DNA from: Opitutaceae bacterium
GTDB taxonomy: Bacteria > Verrucomicrobiota > Verrucomicrobiia > Opitutales > Opitutaceae
Reading direction: 5' to 3'
Assembly: GCA_016795545.1 (NCBI GenBank)
Contig: JAEUGX010000066.1
Location: 1 to 64,000, forward strand
Length of the DNA: 64,000 nt
Shown in pieces: positions 62,103 through 64,000 of this stretch. The position numbers and the translations under genes are program-made. The notes under the pieces were generated by a model, which saw only the letters and a program-made list of their open reading frames with translations, did no database searches and was not told the origin of the DNA. Numbering within the stretch: position 1 is the first letter of the stretch; every line of letters begins with the position of its first letter.

Positions 62103-64000
62103 CTACTTCACGTCCGCCAGGCCGTCGCGGAACTCGACCTCGCTGACCAGCCGGCCCGCCGGATCCCACCGGCGCGCGGTCCCGTGCGCGTGGAGCCGCC
62201 GCCAGGACGACTGCGCCTTCGGCTTCCCGTCGGGCCAGTACTGGGTCCAGGTGCTGACGCCGCCGGGCTGGTGGTCGCGTTCCCAGACCTTCCCGCCGCC
62301 GGGGGCGTAGAGGACCTCGCGGCCCGTCTTTTCCCCGCGCGTGAAGCTGGCCTCGTACTGGAGCATGCCGTCGGGGTAGTACCACCGCTCGGGGCCGTGC
62401 TGCAGGTAGCGGCCGTCGTCGCCCACGCCCGCGGACCAGCGCAGGCGCACCTGGCCGCCCGGGTGGCGCTCCGTGTGCTCCTCGACCGCGTCGACCCGGT
62501 GCGCGGAGTTGGCCATCAGCGCGGCATCGTCTTCCGGCCACTGCCCGTCCGACAGCAGCCAGGCCTCGTTGAACGTCAGGTGCAGGCACGGCCGGTTCAT
62601 GGTGGTGACGAGATGGATCAGGTCGTCGGCGCCCTGGCGCAGCACGGAGTAGCCGACCGTGAACATGTCGCGGGTCTCGTGCTTCTGCACCCCGATGAGC
62701 GGCTTCAGCCGCCAAGTGCGGCCGTCGTCCTCGGAGATGCCCACCGTGCAGCCCGGCCGGTCGCGCCACTCCGCCGGACTCGGCTCGACGGAGTTGCGGT
62801 TGTCCGTCACGAAGATCAGCCGGCCGCTGCGCAGGCGCAGCAGGCTGCTGCGCTGGTTGCTGCCGCCCCAGCTGAACGGGGTCTTCTCCCGGGTGAAGCT
62901 GCGCGCGCCGTCGCGCGAGATCGAGGCGGTCATGTAGTGGTCGATCTGGTCCTTGCGGCCGTTCAGGCCGATAATCGACCGGCCGTCGGAGAGGAGCGCG
63001 AAGGTCGTGTGGCCGCCGTGTGCGCGCCCGCGCCGGTCCTGCCACGTCCGCAGGTCGTCCGCACTGGTCCAGAGGATCGAGTCGGAGTTCGCGCCGTCGA
63101 CCGCGACGTAGACGACGCCGTCGCGGTCGCGGAACGCCGTGTTGATCGGCTGCGCGTCGCTGGCGCCGAACGGGGTCGTGAACCGCGGGTACCGCACCGG
63201 CCCCCAAGTGGCGCCGCTGTCCTCGGTCGTCACCCACTGGAAGGGCGGGCGACCGGGCAACTTCGGAAGGCCCCAGAACAGGTGCGTCCGCCCGCCGTCG
63301 GTCCAGAGCAGCGGCGCATGGTCGTTGGCGCCGGGCACGTCGAAGCCGAAATCGGGCATCTCCCACTCCTCGCGGCCCAGCCGCAGCCGGGTGGCCAGCA
63401 GGCCGACCTCGGGGTTGTACTCCGTCCAGCAGGTGTAGGCGACGAACAGCAGGTCGCCGTTCGGCAGCACCTCGAGCGCTCCGCTGTGCTGGTGTCCGCC
63501 CAGGCCGGGGTGCAGCCCGAGCGCCGTCATGCGCCGCTGGTGCGAGGCATCCTCGTACACGTTGCCCTCCCAGGATTCCGGCGGCGTGGGCACGAGGTGG
63601 CGCTTGCGGAAGTACGGCCGCGCCGGATCCGGCCGGTAGCGGGCCGCCGCCGCCGTCGTCGACTGCCGCACGCCGGTCGCAAAATACCTCGTCTCCGCCG
63701 GATACGGCGGCGTCGGCACCGGCGGTGCCTGCACCACACGGAAGCTTAGGTTCGCCTCGACCAGGGGCAGCCCGTAGGCGGGCGGCAGTCCGGCGCGGTT
63801 CGCGGGCCGGTTGTAGCCGATCGGCAGGATCACCCGGTCGTCCACGTCCAGCTTGTCGCCGCGCAGCACGCGCACGAGGCCCCGGTCCGGGCCCGTGGGA
63901 TCCGTCTGGTCCTCCGGGCGGTATTCCCCGTACCAATCCTGGCACCATTCCACCACGTCGTCGAGCATGCCCGCCAGCCGGCCGCCGTCGGCCGCGCCCT
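62103..64000 (-). CDS. FGE-like/sialidase/MORN three-part protein (N-terminus beyond window)
   Basis: The frame is open to base 64000, so the N-terminus is missing. The visible start, DVVEWCQDWYGEY, then DPTGPDRG, RVLRGD and NLSFRVVQAP, is the C-terminal part of a formylglycine-generating-enzyme (FGE)-sulfatase-type domain. A sialidase-like six-bladed propeller follows with Asp boxes TEDSGATW, SRDGARSF and SEDDGRTW. The last 120 residues are MORN-like repeats (WYYPDGMLQYEA, YWPDGKPKAQ, WDPAGRLVSE). No similar architecture is recalled. It probably acts outside the cell on glycans, but which part is active is unknown. Confidence 0.8.
   Translation of the reverse strand, partial: GAADGGRLAGMLDDVVEWCQDWYGEYRPEDQTDPTGPDRGLVRVLRGDKLDVDDRVILPIGYNRPANRAGLPPAYGLPLVEANLSFRVVQAPPVPTPPYPAETRYFATGVRQSTTAAAARYRPDPARPYFRKRHLVPTPPESWEGNVYEDASHQRRMTALGLHPGLGGHQHSGALEVLPNGDLLFVAYTCWTEYNPEVGLLATRLRLGREEWEMPDFGFDVPGANDHAPLLWTDGGRTHLFWGLPKLPGRPPFQWVTTEDSGATWGPVRYPRFTTPFGASDAQPINTAFRDRDGVVYVAVDGANSDSILWTSADDLRTWQDRRGRAHGGHTTFALLSDGRSIIGLNGRKDQIDHYMTASISRDGARSFTREKTPFSWGGSNQRSSLLRLRSGRLIFVTDNRNSVEPSPAEWRDRPGCTVGISEDDGRTWRLKPLIGVQKHETRDMFTVGYSVLRQGADDLIHLVTTMNRPCLHLTFNEAWLLSDGQWPEDDAALMANSAHRVDAVEEHTERHPGGQVRLRWSAGVGDDGRYLQHGPERWYYPDGMLQYEASFTRGEKTGREVLYAPGGGKVWERDHQPGGVSTWTQYWPDGKPKAQSSWRRLHAHGTARRWDPAGRLVSEVEFRDGLADVK

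Overview
This is about 64 kb of very GC-rich (roughly 70 percent by eye), densely coded bacterial chromosome. There is no rRNA, prophage, transposase or CRISPR array; one tRNA (Leu) is present. Several features point to Verrucomicrobiota, most likely Opitutaceae, though this is inference and no marker gene proves it. They are a fused CcoN-CcoO oxidase subunit, a TonB receptor with an STN domain and LDPFEVAG-type TonB boxes next to FecR and an ECF sigma factor, a DUF2934 protein, PPDK, and a large secreted plant-polysaccharide gene set.

Layout. 1-4.2 kb: Uup ABC-F protein (cut by the window edge), a VOC protein, a BASS transporter and a Gfo/Idh oxidoreductase. 4.4-13.0 kb: one long leftward operon for a cbb3 terminal oxidase and its assembly factors (DUF2934, ccoS, ccoNO, ccoQ-like, ccoP, ccoG, a 56-residue membrane protein, a TauE/SafE-like protein, ccoI). 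13.1-16.8 kb: a universal stress protein/quinone-reductase pair, a Zn alcohol dehydrogenase, a GNAT-membrane fusion and MntR. 17-25.7 kb: tatC, ppdK, a fosmidomycin-resistance-like MFS protein, an HpcH/HpaI aldolase with a structured leader, two unrecognised genes and tRNA-Leu(UAG). 25.7-41 kb: psd, an iron alcohol dehydrogenase, an ECF sigma/FecR/TonB receptor/thioredoxin-like operon, a TPR protein, clpB and hflX. 41-64 kb: an accessory catabolic region with two ACS-type MFS carriers, GH28-like and esterase enzymes, an SDR/mutarotase-like/threonine-synthase-like operon, two GntR-type regulators, a second HpaI aldolase, a ceramidase-like protein and an unusual FGE-sialidase-MORN protein (cut by the right edge).

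How it fits together. The cbb3 operon and the stress-protein operon share a 43-bp upstream block (32 of 43 identical) followed by the same TAGACT -10 hexamer, so they are probably co-regulated, plausibly by oxygen or redox state. The right third looks like uptake and breakdown of acylated acidic plant sugars: secreted beta-helix and esterase enzymes, anion-sugar carriers, and cytosolic SDR, epimerase-like and aldolase enzymes.

Two families of dispersed structured repeats lie just after stop codons. Family 1 carries GCCCGCGAATGGCGCG. Family 2 carries GATCAAGTCGG plus a CCCTGCCC/GGGCAGGG hairpin. Several genes have a TAGNNT -10 hexamer only 6-13 nt before the ATG, which predicts leaderless or nearly leaderless mRNAs.
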